A stretch of DNA of 44,873 nt from Candidatus Albibeggiatoa sp. nov. BB20 (GTDB taxonomy: Bacteria > Pseudomonadota > Gammaproteobacteria > Beggiatoales > Beggiatoaceae). The notes beneath the pieces are model-generated. The model saw only the letters and a program-made list of their open reading frames with translations, had not been told where the DNA came from and did no database searches. The DNA lies in contig JADGDW010000011.1 of assembly GCA_016744725.1 (NCBI GenBank), positions 1 through 44,873 on the forward strand. Reading direction: 5' to 3'. Made by a program: the position numbers and the translations under genes. Every line of letters begins with the position of its first letter. Within the stretch, counting starts at the first letter, position 1. This document shows positions 1 through 7,231 of the stretch, piece by piece.

Positions 1-82
1 TTAGAATCATATTGAATTTAATAATAACGGTTCGTTGTTTAACAGTAGTTTTTTAGATAAGGGAAATAGCAGTGGTATTTAA

Positions 83-964
83 TTATTTAGTGTATGTGAG
101 TAATAAACGATCAGATACTATTTCTTTTTCTAGTGTTAATCCTTCCATTTGAAAGCGTTTAAGCATAGACCGTCCAACATTTACATAAATTTCTTCTTCA
201 AATAAATTACTAGGTATTGGAAGCTCACAATTTATGTTTCCTGATTTTTTTGTCCCATCAATACTAAGGGCAACATATGCCCCGCGTTTTTTACACTTTT
301 CAATTTCATTGAATAATTCTTCCAATTTAAAGTCTTGGCCTCCATACAATATAGCTTGGCTATGCTTATATGGCGGATCACAATATATGAAGTCACCAGC
401 ATTGGCTAATCTCATGGCTTTTTTGTAATCCATTAGTTCAAATTGTGTGTGCTGCACTCTTTCATGCCATATATCAGTGCGTTTGTTAAAGCTTTCAGGT
501 CTTATCGGTTCATGTACGCCACATGGTGTAGACATATAACCATCAGCCTTTCTAAATCTCACAACTCCACCATAACATGCTCTACATAAAAATAAGAGGT
601 CAGCTCCATTAGGGTTTGCATTATATGAAGCTTTAATTTTCTCATATCCATCTTTCTTAGTATTTCCATGAGCAATTAACCACCTTTGTTCATACCATTC
701 CTTTAAAACATTAGGTTCATTTTTGAGTGTGGTAAAGATTTCAATTAATGGCTGAAAAGCATCAGAAGCAAGTGCATCTTTAGGTGATAACGTCGAAAGA
801 ATTGCGCCACTACCTAAGAATGGTTCATAGTATCGATTAAATTTATCAGGGAAATATCCAACAATTTCATGTGCAAATTTTTGCTTATTTCCCACCCACT
901 TTAGAAGTTGTGTAGTAAATGGTTTTACATGTAGAGAATCATCAAATAGTAATGTCTGCATCAT
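83..964 (-). CDS. D12-class (Dam-like) DNA N6-adenine methyltransferase of a Type II R-M system
   Basis: The 293-residue protein methylates adenine N6 in a short DNA site, using S-adenosylmethionine, and protects host DNA from the linked endonuclease. The SAM-binding motif is visible near residue 47 (EPFLGSG) and the catalytic motif IV near residue 195 (DPPY), in the order expected for the Dam/DpnM/M.EcoRV class. The N-terminal KWVGNKQKF stretch is also typical of this class. Length is normal for the family (about 270-300). The gene is transcribed divergently from the controller and endonuclease genes with 81 bp between starts, the classic C-regulated R-M layout. The exact recognition sequence cannot be read from the protein; GATC or a GAT-containing site is plausible for this class but is inference. 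Confidence 0.93.
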   Translation of the reverse strand: MMQTLLFDDSLHVKPFTTQLLKWVGNKQKFAHEIVGYFPDKFNRYYEPFLGSGAILSTLSPKDALASDAFQPLIEIFTTLKNEPNVLKEWYEQRWLIAHGNTKKDGYEKIKASYNANPNGADLLFLCRACYGGVVRFRKADGYMSTPCGVHEPIRPESFNKRTDIWHERVQHTQFELMDYKKAMRLANAGDFIYCDPPYKHSQAILYGGQDFKLEELFNEIEKCKKRGAYVALSIDGTKKSGNINCELPIPSNLFEEEIYVNVGRSMLKRFQMEGLTLEKEIVSDRLLLTYTK

Positions 965-1011
965 ATTTATTTATCAAAGTAATAAGTCTTGGGTTTTATA
1001 ATATTCTGATA

Positions 1012-1040
1012 TGGGATATTCCACAATAGGATATACAATC
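1012..1040 (+). promoter_or_regulatory. Candidate C-box (controller operator)
   Basis: Immediately upstream of the controller ATG (1046) the DNA contains two close copies of GGATAT, about 15 bp apart, the first inside the near-palindrome GGGATATTCC. C proteins of R-M systems bind paired operators here to activate and then repress the C-R operon. The match is by position and symmetry only. There is no clear Shine-Dalgarno before 1046; leaderless C transcripts are known in such systems. Confidence 0.4.
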
Positions 1041-1045
1041 CTTTT

Positions 1046-1282
1046 ATGGCTGGTGGAACTTATATCGAAAGAGAAATATTACATAACCTTTTAAGGCAAC
1101 AACGTGATGAAGCTGGGCTTCGCCAGGTGGATGTTGCTAAAAAATTAGGTAAGCCTCAATCATACATCAGTAAATATGAAACTGGTGAAAAAAATCTTGA
1201 TATTATTGAAATCAAAGAGGTTTGTGAGGTGCTAGGAATTAAGCTCTCTGATTTTGCAAAAAAACTTGAAAATAAACTATGA
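1046..1282 (+). CDS. XRE-family controller (C) protein of the R-M system
   Basis: This 78-residue protein is almost entirely one helix-turn-helix domain, with the recognition region around residues 25-45 (QVDVAKKLGKPQSYISKYE). C proteins are dimeric regulators of about this size that time endonuclease expression after methylase expression. The stop codon overlaps the endonuclease start by 4 bp (ATGA), so the two genes are translationally coupled. The operon diverges from the methylase. A generic XRE regulator would look the same; the assignment rests on the R-M context. Confidence 0.85.
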   Translation: MAGGTYIEREILHNLLRQQRDEAGLRQVDVAKKLGKPQSYISKYETGEKNLDIIEIKEVCEVLGIKLSDFAKKLENKL

Positions 1283-2133
1283 AAGCAAGCTCGCAATTTT
1301 CTAATATGCCTAAGTCATTCTGGGCAACTGTAAGAAGTATAAGTCAAAAAGTTGGGTACACTGTCAGAGGTAAAGGAATTGTTAAAATACCAACTATAGA
1401 TGAAGTGCATCAAGCCTTTATTGATCTTCATCTTAATCCTGAAGAAATCAAGAAAAATGATACTCCTACACAATTAGCAAAAAATTTAAAATCATATTAT
1501 GAGTATAGAGCAGAAATTCTTAATAATTTTGTAGAGCCAAGGCTCATGGATGCTGATAGAGCTAAGAAAGAATTTGAAAAGCTATTTGATGCTTTAAATC
1601 CTTCATGTCCAATTCCTATGAATAAACAAAAAGGTGATAAAAAAGCTCCTGCATACTTCACATGTATCATAAATATGATTGTGGAGACAAAAGCAAAAAA
1701 TATAGGCTGTGATTATGATCCACGGGAACTAACTACTGTTACAACAAATGGTGTTCCTTTAAGAACTTTAGCTAGGCGTGTTGATGGTGCTTTTCCTAGT
1801 ACGGTTAATCCTACAGCTATTTGGGAAGTTAAAGAATATTATTACACTACTACTTTTGGTAGTCGTGTTGCTGATGGTGTGTACGAAACATTACTTGATG
1901 GTATGGAATTGGAAGAACTTTATGAGCATGAAAAAATAAAAGTTTATCACTGTCTCATGATTGATTCTCACTACACATGGTGGAATTGTGGAAAATCATA
2001 TTTATGTAGAATTATTGATATGATCCATATGGGATATGTAGATGAGGTTTTATTTGGTTATGAAGTTATTGAAAGGTTGCCTACTTTAGTTCAAGAATGG
2101 ATTTGTATTATTAATGATGAAAAGCTTTTATGA
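1279..2133 (+). CDS. Type II restriction endonuclease, PD-(D/E)XK type, unrecognised family
   Basis: The gene encodes a 284-residue protein that I do not recognise as a named enzyme. Its position directly after the controller gene (4 bp overlap) and opposite a DNA methylase makes it the cognate endonuclease. A plausible nuclease core is visible: VDGAFP near residue 169 followed by IWEVKEYY near residue 183, that is D-x(n)-E-V-K as in PD-(D/E)XK enzymes, followed by a helix (VADGVYETLLDG). The C-terminal half has several Cys, Trp and Tyr residues and no second obvious domain. It is intact, with no frameshift. Base composition is AT-rich like the rest of the left 6 kb, consistent with acquisition by transfer. 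Confidence 0.75.
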   Translation: MKASSQFSNMPKSFWATVRSISQKVGYTVRGKGIVKIPTIDEVHQAFIDLHLNPEEIKKNDTPTQLAKNLKSYYEYRAEILNNFVEPRLMDADRAKKEFEKLFDALNPSCPIPMNKQKGDKKAPAYFTCIINMIVETKAKNIGCDYDPRELTTVTTNGVPLRTLARRVDGAFPSTVNPTAIWEVKEYYYTTTFGSRVADGVYETLLDGMELEELYEHEKIKVYHCLMIDSHYTWWNCGKSYLCRIIDMIHMGYVDEVLFGYEVIERLPTLVQEWICIINDEKLL

Positions 2134-2238
2134 TGAAATATCCTTTTTAATTTAACAATAGTGGTTCAATCTTTAATAATAATGTATTTTCTGTCAGAAT
2201 GACCAGCGTTATTTTTTATAATTGCATTGGAAATTAAT

Positions 2239-2319
2239 ATGAGTTCTCGTAATAAATATTTGTTGATTTTGGCTTCTATTTTTATGTTTTTAAGTATTCT
2301 TTTAGGATTGATTAATTAA
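2239..2319 (+). CDS. 26-residue single-membrane-span peptide (or N-terminus of the next ORF)
   Basis: A short open frame starts at ATG 2239 and encodes four polar or basic residues followed by an uninterrupted hydrophobic helix (LLILASIFMFLSILLGLI), ending at TAA 2317-2319. A weak GGA lies upstream. The stop is in the same frame as the following 83-residue ORF, with only three codons between them. It may be a genuine small membrane protein, or the start of a longer protein interrupted by TAA. Nothing identifies a function. Confidence 0.4.
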   Translation: MSSRNKYLLILASIFMFLSILLGLIN

Positions 2320-2328
2320 CTAGAGATT

Positions 2329-2580
2329 GTGACTACGATTACTTATGATGTGCTTTTCTTTTTGTTATTGTTTGTTGCTGCTAACTTTATTTTTTATCAA
2401 CTCTTGCATAAGATGCTTAAAACTTTAGAGCAACTTAAATTTAAGACCGATAGTTTTTTAAAACCAGTTGATTTGCAACGTATTGAAAATCTTGAAGCTG
2501 CTGTTGCTGATTTTAGACAATTGGTTTCTGTTCAGAATAAAAAGATTGCTATCTTGACTCAAAAACTAGATAAGAAGTGA
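2329..2580 (+). CDS. Small membrane/coiled-coil protein of unknown function
   Basis: The 83-residue product begins with a hydrophobic segment (residues about 6-24), followed by a charged, heptad-like helix to the C-terminus (for example IENLEAAVADF). This suggests a membrane-anchored coiled coil. The only start at this position is GTG 2329, with a poor ribosome site (GAG three bases upstream), and the same frame is open upstream except for one TAA at 2317. It therefore could be the downstream part of a 113-residue two-span protein. It lies between the R-M genes and a larger membrane protein. No family recognised. Confidence 0.5.
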   Translation: MTTITYDVLFFLLLFVAANFIFYQLLHKMLKTLEQLKFKTDSFLKPVDLQRIENLEAAVADFRQLVSVQNKKIAILTQKLDKK

Positions 2581-2586
2581 TTTTTA

Positions 2587-2617
2587 AAATAGCTTTGCCC
2601 AAAAAGTAGGGCTATTT
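2587..2617 (+). terminator. Weak hairpin after the coiled-coil gene
   Basis: AAATAGC at 2587-2593 pairs with GCTATTT at 2611-2617, just after the TGA at 2580 and before the promoter at 2635. No long T-run follows, so termination efficiency is doubtful. Confidence 0.35.
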
Positions 2618-2634
2618 CAATTATTAACTTTTAG

Positions 2635-2664
2635 TTGACTTGTAATCTTAACGTTTACTACAAT
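2635..2664 (+). promoter_or_regulatory. Sigma-70-like promoter with overlapping repressor-like site
   Basis: TTGACT (2635-2640) and TACAAT (2659-2664) are separated by 18 bp. GTTTACTA at 2653-2660 overlaps the -10 element. The same GTTTACTA word occurs at 4071-4078 beside the XRE repressor gene, and variants occur at about 4122 and 4143. This suggests that the 3677-4003 repressor controls the gene at 2771. Confidence 0.55.
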
Positions 2665-2770
2665 ACACCCCATACTATATAAATCCTTCAACTAACTTAC
2701 AGTACTTGATTTAAACAAGGGCTTTATATAGTTAAAAATCTTTCTGTTTAACTAATGATTGGGGGTTTAT

Positions 2771-3631
2771 ATGACATCTGATGATGTTGTTCAATCTGAT
2801 ATAAAGGTTGCTGATACTAAGGATTCAAATTCTAAAGAAACTGATTCTAAAAAGGGTAAAGAATCTTTTCTTTTTGTCTTTGATTCTGTAGCTGATTTTT
2901 TAGGCTCATTTTTGGATGCTGTTCTTCATGCTTTAACTCTTGTTCTTGTTGTTCTTCTTCTCCCTCTTCTTTTTCTCATATCGCCAGTTACTTCTACTAT
3001 TTCAGTATCTTCCGATTTTCATTTATTCAAACAACAATCTGTTAAAGAAATTAAATTATTACCTTCTGAACAAACCTATTTTGAGCAACAACTTTCTGGT
3101 CAAGTGCCTAAAGTTGAATCTCAGCATGTAAGTCTTATTTTGGACGTTTTACAAGGTGCTAATACACTTCTTGATTTTTCTTTAGATGATGTACTTTCTT
3201 CTGTCACAAAACATGAATTTACAGCTCTTCATTTTTTTGAACGATGGTTTCGTAAAATATCTGAGGCTCAATCTTTACCTGAAGTTTCACAATTACCCAT
3301 TGATTTTCGTTTAGCTTATATTGAATATTTTTCAAGTTTAGAAAGATATTTGCAAGCATCTCAGGAAAGACTTGATTTTGTTAACTCTAATGGTTTTTTT
3401 GATATGCTTATTTTAGCTCGTTTTTACTTGTATTCTGATAAGTCTTTGATAGATCATTCTTATGTTAAACGTCGCCGACAAGCATTGAATTCAGCACTTG
3501 AAAGATTTAAACAAGCTCAATTAAAACTAAGAAGTGTAGGCATTCAATATGGAGTGGATGTAAAAACGCATTTTCCTTCCTCTTATCAACCCATTCATCA
3601 ATTTGAACCTTTCAAATCTCATTTAGATTAA
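2771..3631 (+). CDS. Membrane-anchored protein of unknown function
   Basis: The start at ATG 2771 is preferred over an in-frame TTG at 2759 because GGGGG lies 5 bp upstream of it. The 286-residue product has an acidic/lysine-rich polar N-terminus (about 35 residues), a long hydrophobic segment (about residues 50-80, rich in Leu and Val) and then a mostly helical soluble part of about 200 residues. A basic cluster (KRRRQ) and a helical stretch lie near the C-terminus. No signal peptidase site or catalytic motif is evident. It is preceded by its own promoter and followed by a hairpin terminator. I do not recognise a family. Confidence 0.7.
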   Translation: MTSDDVVQSDIKVADTKDSNSKETDSKKGKESFLFVFDSVADFLGSFLDAVLHALTLVLVVLLLPLLFLISPVTSTISVSSDFHLFKQQSVKEIKLLPSEQTYFEQQLSGQVPKVESQHVSLILDVLQGANTLLDFSLDDVLSSVTKHEFTALHFFERWFRKISEAQSLPEVSQLPIDFRLAYIEYFSSLERYLQASQERLDFVNSNGFFDMLILARFYLYSDKSLIDHSYVKRRRQALNSALERFKQAQLKLRSVGIQYGVDVKTHFPSSYQPIHQFEPFKSHLD

Positions 3632-3639
3632 TTTACTAA

Positions 3640-3674
3640 CAAAAATGGCTCTATCCCAAAGATAAAGCTGTTTT
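3640..3674. terminator. Bidirectional terminator between converging genes
   Basis: GCTCTATC (3648-3655) pairs with GATAAAGC (3661-3668) with one mismatch around a 5-base loop. An A-run precedes it and a T-run (3670-3674) follows. It serves the + gene ending at 3631 and could also serve the - gene ending at 3677. Confidence 0.6.
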
Positions 3675-3676
3675 TG

Positions 3677-4003
3677 TTATTTTTCTTCTTTTAGAGATTT
3701 TAGTAAGTTTTCTATACCTTCAAAACCTTTCTTTATTTTTTGTAGTTCACTTTCAAGACTATTAATTAATCCTTCCTTAGAATTTGGGTCTTCGCTGTTA
3801 ATGTCTCTTTTTCCAAACATAATATATTTAACGTCAACTCCTGTTGTCATGATTTTTTCAAAATAGTTTGGGTTTGGTTTTCTCACATCTCGTTCGTAAT
3901 TGCTTTGGGTTTCTTTTGTTACATCTCCATTTTTTCCAAATTCTGTTTGATTAAGCCCGATTCTAAGTCGTTCTTCTTTTAACCGCTCACCTAGAGTTGA
4001 CAT
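3677..4003 (-). CDS. XRE/CI-like transcriptional repressor
   Basis: The 108-residue protein has an N-terminal helix-turn-helix (about residues 5-60; GLNQTEFGKNGDVTKETQSN), then a short linker and a C-terminal amphipathic helix (about residues 75-108) suited to oligomerisation. GGAG lies upstream of the ATG in the - direction. It is transcribed away from the 4197 gene, and the 190 bp between them contains several related palindromic sites. This is the arrangement of a phage or plasmid repressor, and it probably autoregulates and controls the genes at 2771 and 4197. No integrase or replication gene is recognisable nearby. Confidence 0.8.
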   Translation of the reverse strand: MSTLGERLKEERLRIGLNQTEFGKNGDVTKETQSNYERDVRKPNPNYFEKIMTTGVDVKYIMFGKRDINSEDPNSKEGLINSLESELQKIKKGFEGIENLLKSLKEEK

Positions 4004-4042
4004 TTTGTTAATTCTCCATAAAAAGTTAATTATAAAAATAAC

Positions 4043-4157
4043 GTAAATAACGTTTACATGTTGCCTTATTGTTTACTATGGTACTTCTCAAGACATACGG
4101 ACACAGGCCTACAAAAGCCAGCATAGTTAAACAATGACCGTATATAGTAAAACATTG
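4043..4157. promoter_or_regulatory. Operator cluster of the XRE repressor
   Basis: The intergenic region holds an inverted repeat GTAAA-N5-TTTAC (4043-4057), GTTTACTA (4071-4078), and two inverted-orientation variants: CATAGTTAAACAATGAC at about 4121 and TATAGTAAAACATTGAC at about 4143. The last two are near-identical direct repeats about 22 bp apart. Such spaced sites in a divergent control region are typical of repressor operators. Binding itself is inferred. Confidence 0.5.
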
Positions 4158-4196
4158 ACGAAAAAATAACACATTACATGTGATAGGAATTTAGCC

Positions 4197-4610
4197 ATGT
4201 TGTACCTAACCAAGACAGACACACGCCTTACCTGCGTAGCTTCACAAAGAAGTTTTATGTCTATCGTTTGGTATACAGCAAAAGCTATGAACGGAAAGCC
4301 AATAGGCTCAAAAGCTTATCTTAAACAAGCAACTGCTTTTGTTCAATCGTGGAATAAAAAAGCCTGTACAGGTGGCATATTTCATTTAGTACCTGTTAAA
4401 TCACGATCTCATGTTGATTTAACGACATCACATCAACAATCCCTTGTTGATACTTTATTCGCTCAATGCTTACCCTACCCTTTTCCAAAATTGAGCGGCG
4501 TTTTCTCCCTGAAAGCACCAATCAGTTTTGGCTTTTTCTCATATCCCGTCACCCTATTCAAACAGGCAAATAAACTCCTGCTCAAAATCCAATTAACTAG
4601 AAAATCATAA
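4197..4610 (+). CDS. Conserved-looking protein of unknown function in the accessory element
   Basis: This 137-residue basic protein starts at an ATG with AGGA about 9 bp upstream and ends in TAA just before the Shine-Dalgarno of the next gene (10 bp gap), so the two form an operon. The protein is not membrane-like in its first 95 residues. The C-terminal 40 residues are rich in aromatic and basic residues and end in a lysine-rich helix. No motif that I know is present. Its position first in an operon under the divergent repressor suggests an early or replication-type role for the element, but this is inference only. Confidence 0.55.
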   Translation: MLYLTKTDTRLTCVASQRSFMSIVWYTAKAMNGKPIGSKAYLKQATAFVQSWNKKACTGGIFHLVPVKSRSHVDLTTSHQQSLVDTLFAQCLPYPFPKLSGVFSLKAPISFGFFSYPVTLFKQANKLLLKIQLTRKS

Positions 4611-4620
4611 GGGTAATTTG

Positions 4621-5067
4621 ATGACTGAGGTTATTAAACAACAGGCTTTATTTGAACAACAAGCACAGCAAATGTTAACTAAATATGCTTACTGCTTTGT
4701 TCCTGTGGTCACTAAACAACGTCTTGGATTAGATGCGGGCTTAGGCATTAATCGAGTAGATACCATGCTTAGGACTGGTGTATTACCTTCTTATTCATTA
4801 GGTACAGTAAAACTGGTTAATTTGGCAGCAATGTTTGTTCAAAAAAATATGTTGCCATCAGTGTTATTGCCTAATCCAATACCAAAGGAACGTTTTGCTG
4901 ACTTAGTGGGTACGTCCACATCGGCGGTGCAAGGTTGGATAAATAACGGTTATTTACCTACGGTTAAAAAAGGCAAATATCGTTTGATAGATTTATTAAC
5001 ACTGTTTTCTAACTGTGTATCGTTAAATAAATCCGTAACTTACGATTTAAAGAGGTTGCAGAATTGA
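4621..5067 (+). CDS. Tandem winged-HTH (excisionase/MerR-like) DNA-binding protein
   Basis: ATG 4621 has AAGGG 7 bp upstream and is preferred to TTG 4618. The 148-residue product contains two similar copies of one motif: VTKQRLGLDAGLGINRV followed by LPSYSLGTVKLVNL in the first half (about residues 30-80), and IPKERFADLVGTSTSAV followed by LPTVKKGKYRLIDL in the second (about residues 87-137). The pattern of helix-turn-helix, then G-x-LP, then a beta-hairpin ending in (L/I)(V/I)(N/D)L resembles excisionase/MerR-type wings. Two tandem copies suggest binding to repeated or palindromic DNA. The stop TGA abuts the (GAAAA)7 repeat. Function in the element (replication, excision or regulation) is unknown. 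Confidence 0.65.
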   Translation: MTEVIKQQALFEQQAQQMLTKYAYCFVPVVTKQRLGLDAGLGINRVDTMLRTGVLPSYSLGTVKLVNLAAMFVQKNMLPSVLLPNPIPKERFADLVGTSTSAVQGWINNGYLPTVKKGKYRLIDLLTLFSNCVSLNKSVTYDLKRLQN

Positions 5068-5068
5068 A

Positions 5069-5103
5069 GAAAAGAAAAGAAAAGAAAAGAAAAGAAAAGA
5101 AAA
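5069..5103 (+). repeat. Pentanucleotide microsatellite (GAAAA)7
   Basis: Seven perfect GAAAA units begin two bases after the TGA of the tandem HTH gene and end about 90 bp before the next start-like ATG. Perfect 5-bp tracts are prone to slipped-strand change. Lying outside the upstream coding region, a change in copy number would alter spacing or leader structure, not the HTH protein. Confidence 0.95.
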
Positions 5104-5196
5104 GGGAAATACATGTGTGATGTTAGCACATTTTAACAATGACAGTTGTATGAAGGCGAACTTGTGCAACTGTGATTTTTAGAAGGATTTAGGACT

Positions 5197-5909
5197 ATGG
5201 ATGACTTAAAACAACAGGTTCTTAATTTAGAACGTGAAAATGCTTAATTGAAAGGAGAAAATCAAGCTTTAAAAGATAGAGCTGATTTTTTCTTTAAACA
5301 ATAGGATGACGTTAGCCTTCGTTATAAAGTTTTTTTATATTTTGTTTTTGTTTTTATGGCATTTTCAAATATTAAATTGGTAGGGGATTGGTCGTTATGA
5401 ACTTGCAGCAAGCGATGGAACTTACTGAATGTAGATGGGCTTATTTATGATTTTGAGGGAATTGAATTAACCCCAAGACCAGAAAAAGCTTTGGAAATTA
5501 TCCATATTTTATCTTCCGATATTTGGGATCAAGGCACTGTTTCTATTAATGTTGATTTTATTTTTTCGGGGTTTTCAATCTCTAACCGTTTTCAGGCTAT
5601 CAGTTGCTTGTCTGAATATTTAAATACTCTTAGTACAAGAATTGATAGTGACGTAATGAGTAATAAAGAGGCTTAAGAATTTAACTTTTCAATTGATGAA
5701 AAAACTAAATTTAAAAACTTATCAAGTTTATTTAAGGAAAAATAGCGAAATGAAATTAGGAACAGAAGGATTGAAGATGAAAAGACAGTAGAGAGCAAAT
5801 ACAAGATTAAAGAAAAACCAATTATGACAAACTGCTAGAGAAATTTAAAAAACTCTACTTACAAGAACAACACAAGGAAAAACCATCTGCAATATTAGTG
5901 GAATTTTAA
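5197..5909 (+). pseudogene. Nonsense-riddled coiled-coil/membrane protein pseudogene
   Basis: From ATG 5197 one frame runs to about 5790 interrupted by TAA (5245), TAG (5302), TGA (5398), TAA (5674) and TAG (5743). Read through, it gives a heptad-like N-terminus (MDDLKQQVLNLEREN), a membrane-like segment (about residues 43-55), then a soluble part that includes the 61-residue open stretch 5491-5676. Glutamine at the first stop would continue the coiled coil. The last part (about 5824-5909; YDKLLEKFKKLYLQEQHKE) is in another frame, so at least one frameshift exists. AGAAGGA precedes the ATG. Decay is the simplest reading; homologues are not recognised. Confidence 0.6.
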
Positions 5910-5961
5910 TTTAGCTCACTAACTATTGGTTTTTTATGGATACAACAACTCTTATATTCGG

Positions 5962-6033
5962 GACATACCTATTCCACCCTACATAAATATTTTATACAAA
6001 CGATTGATTTATTTTGATAAAATTCATCAGGTA
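5962..6033 (+). repeat. Dispersed intergenic repeat, family 1
   Basis: This about 70 bp stretch is recognisably the same as the reverse complement of 35851-35920. The shared words include CTATTCCACCCTA, TTTATACAAACGAT and TTGATAAAA. It lies in the 387 bp gene-free gap 5910-6296, where I see nothing else except AT-rich DNA and an AAGGA ribosome site before 6297. Confidence 0.75.
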
Positions 6034-6296
6034 TCAGTGGCAGTTTAAAAAATCAAATTATAACAACGCAGAGTATATTCATTAAACCGCACATACACTC
6101 TCTAATATTTTACAGTTTTTTCGGTGATTGAGAACTTTCCCTAATTTTAGACTCCAAGAAACTTAGATTATTTTGCGTAACATCAATTAAACAGCAAAAT
6201 CTATCTTTTAATTTCATATTTTCACTCAGCAATGCCCCTCAAAACACGTTATACTAAATCACATCTCGTTTAGTTGAAACTAAAGGATTTTATCTT

Positions 6297-7067
6297 ATGA
6301 GAATGTTAACATTTTGGACTATTTTACTGTGTTCTTCAGTGACAATTGCAGCAGAAATTGATCTTAGCAAAGCCTATATTATTCCTGATGGTACGCCAAA
6401 TTCAAATGAATTAGTGATTGGTGGGGTTGAAACAAGCAATGGCGATACGATTTTAGTTGAAGACTTTTTGCTTAATTTTTTTGTAGATGCTGATAATGCA
6501 CAACAAGTTGATTTAAGAAGTACCAGACAAGCCGTTGATGCTGACTTATTACAACAACGTTTACGTGGCACGGTATGGATAGGTGAATATGATAGTGGAC
6601 AAACGGTTTATCTTACTCGTTTCACATTTCAAACCATTCAAAATGGATTTGTAGTCGGTGAGATGGAACATAAAACCGCTGAGCCAGAACCGAGTAAAAA
6701 GCTGGTTGTACAGGTATTAGGAGAAATTCGAACTCAATTTCTCGTCGATTTAGATGCAGAAGACCCTGATAATGAGCTGACTTGGGTTGATGCGAGCGAA
6801 TTGAGTGATGACACTTTTTATCCTGAGTCTTACATAAGACATTTAATCCGTTTGCGTCGTGGCAATAGTATCGAAACCATTCATCCAGGACGGGGTTGGG
6901 GACGGTTTAATGTATATGATTTAGCGTTGGAAAATGCCGAGTTGCGCGGTAGTATTTATGTGCCTTCAGAAAATTATCGCAGTGCGGAAACCTTTGGAAA
7001 TGGCTTCGTTAGCCTAACTGAAGAAATAGCCATCCCGATTATTAGAGATGACAATGTATTTGAATAA
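6297..7067 (+). CDS. Secreted protein of unknown function
   Basis: The 256-residue protein has a short signal peptide (residues 1-19, cleavage near TIAAE) and a strongly acidic mature part. AAGGA lies about 10 bp before the ATG. The mature protein looks beta-rich and contains a glycine/tryptophan motif late in the sequence (HPGRGWGRFNVYDLALEN). No metal-binding or catalytic pattern stands out. It is followed after 160 bp by another exported protein gene (SH3b), and their common theme is the cell envelope. I do not recognise a family. Confidence 0.75.
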   Translation: MRMLTFWTILLCSSVTIAAEIDLSKAYIIPDGTPNSNELVIGGVETSNGDTILVEDFLLNFFVDADNAQQVDLRSTRQAVDADLLQQRLRGTVWIGEYDSGQTVYLTRFTFQTIQNGFVVGEMEHKTAEPEPSKKLVVQVLGEIRTQFLVDLDAEDPDNELTWVDASELSDDTFYPESYIRHLIRLRRGNSIETIHPGRGWGRFNVYDLALENAELRGSIYVPSENYRSAETFGNGFVSLTEEIAIPIIRDDNVFE

Positions 7068-7231
7068 TGCGTCGTCGTTAAAAAATCCCGTTTAAAACTA
7101 AAAACCAACCGATTTCCCTCTTTAGTTGTATTATTATCATCTTGTAATATTGATATAACTATTGAGGTATTTCTGGCTAGCTATATGCCAGTGTAGCAGC
7201 TGTAGTCTTTTTTATTAATTCAGGAGGAATG

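Noticed and set aside
5111..5190. Short Cys-rich peptide after the (GAAAA)7 tract
   Set aside because: About 20 codons, no ribosome site and no support beyond an open frame.
5491..5676. Stand-alone 61-residue protein from TTG
   Set aside because: The frame is open well upstream (to 5401) and continues as the same broken frame downstream, so it is better read as part of the pseudogene.
2239..5909. Integrated filamentous phage
   Set aside because: Small membrane proteins and a divergent repressor fit the style, but no Zot-like ATPase, replication initiator, integrase or major coat gene could be recognised.
5197..5909. Genuine stop-to-glutamine recoding throughout the island
   Set aside because: The neighbouring genes end normally, the TAA of the 2771 gene is followed by a terminator, and a frameshift exists in the 5197 frame; decay is simpler.
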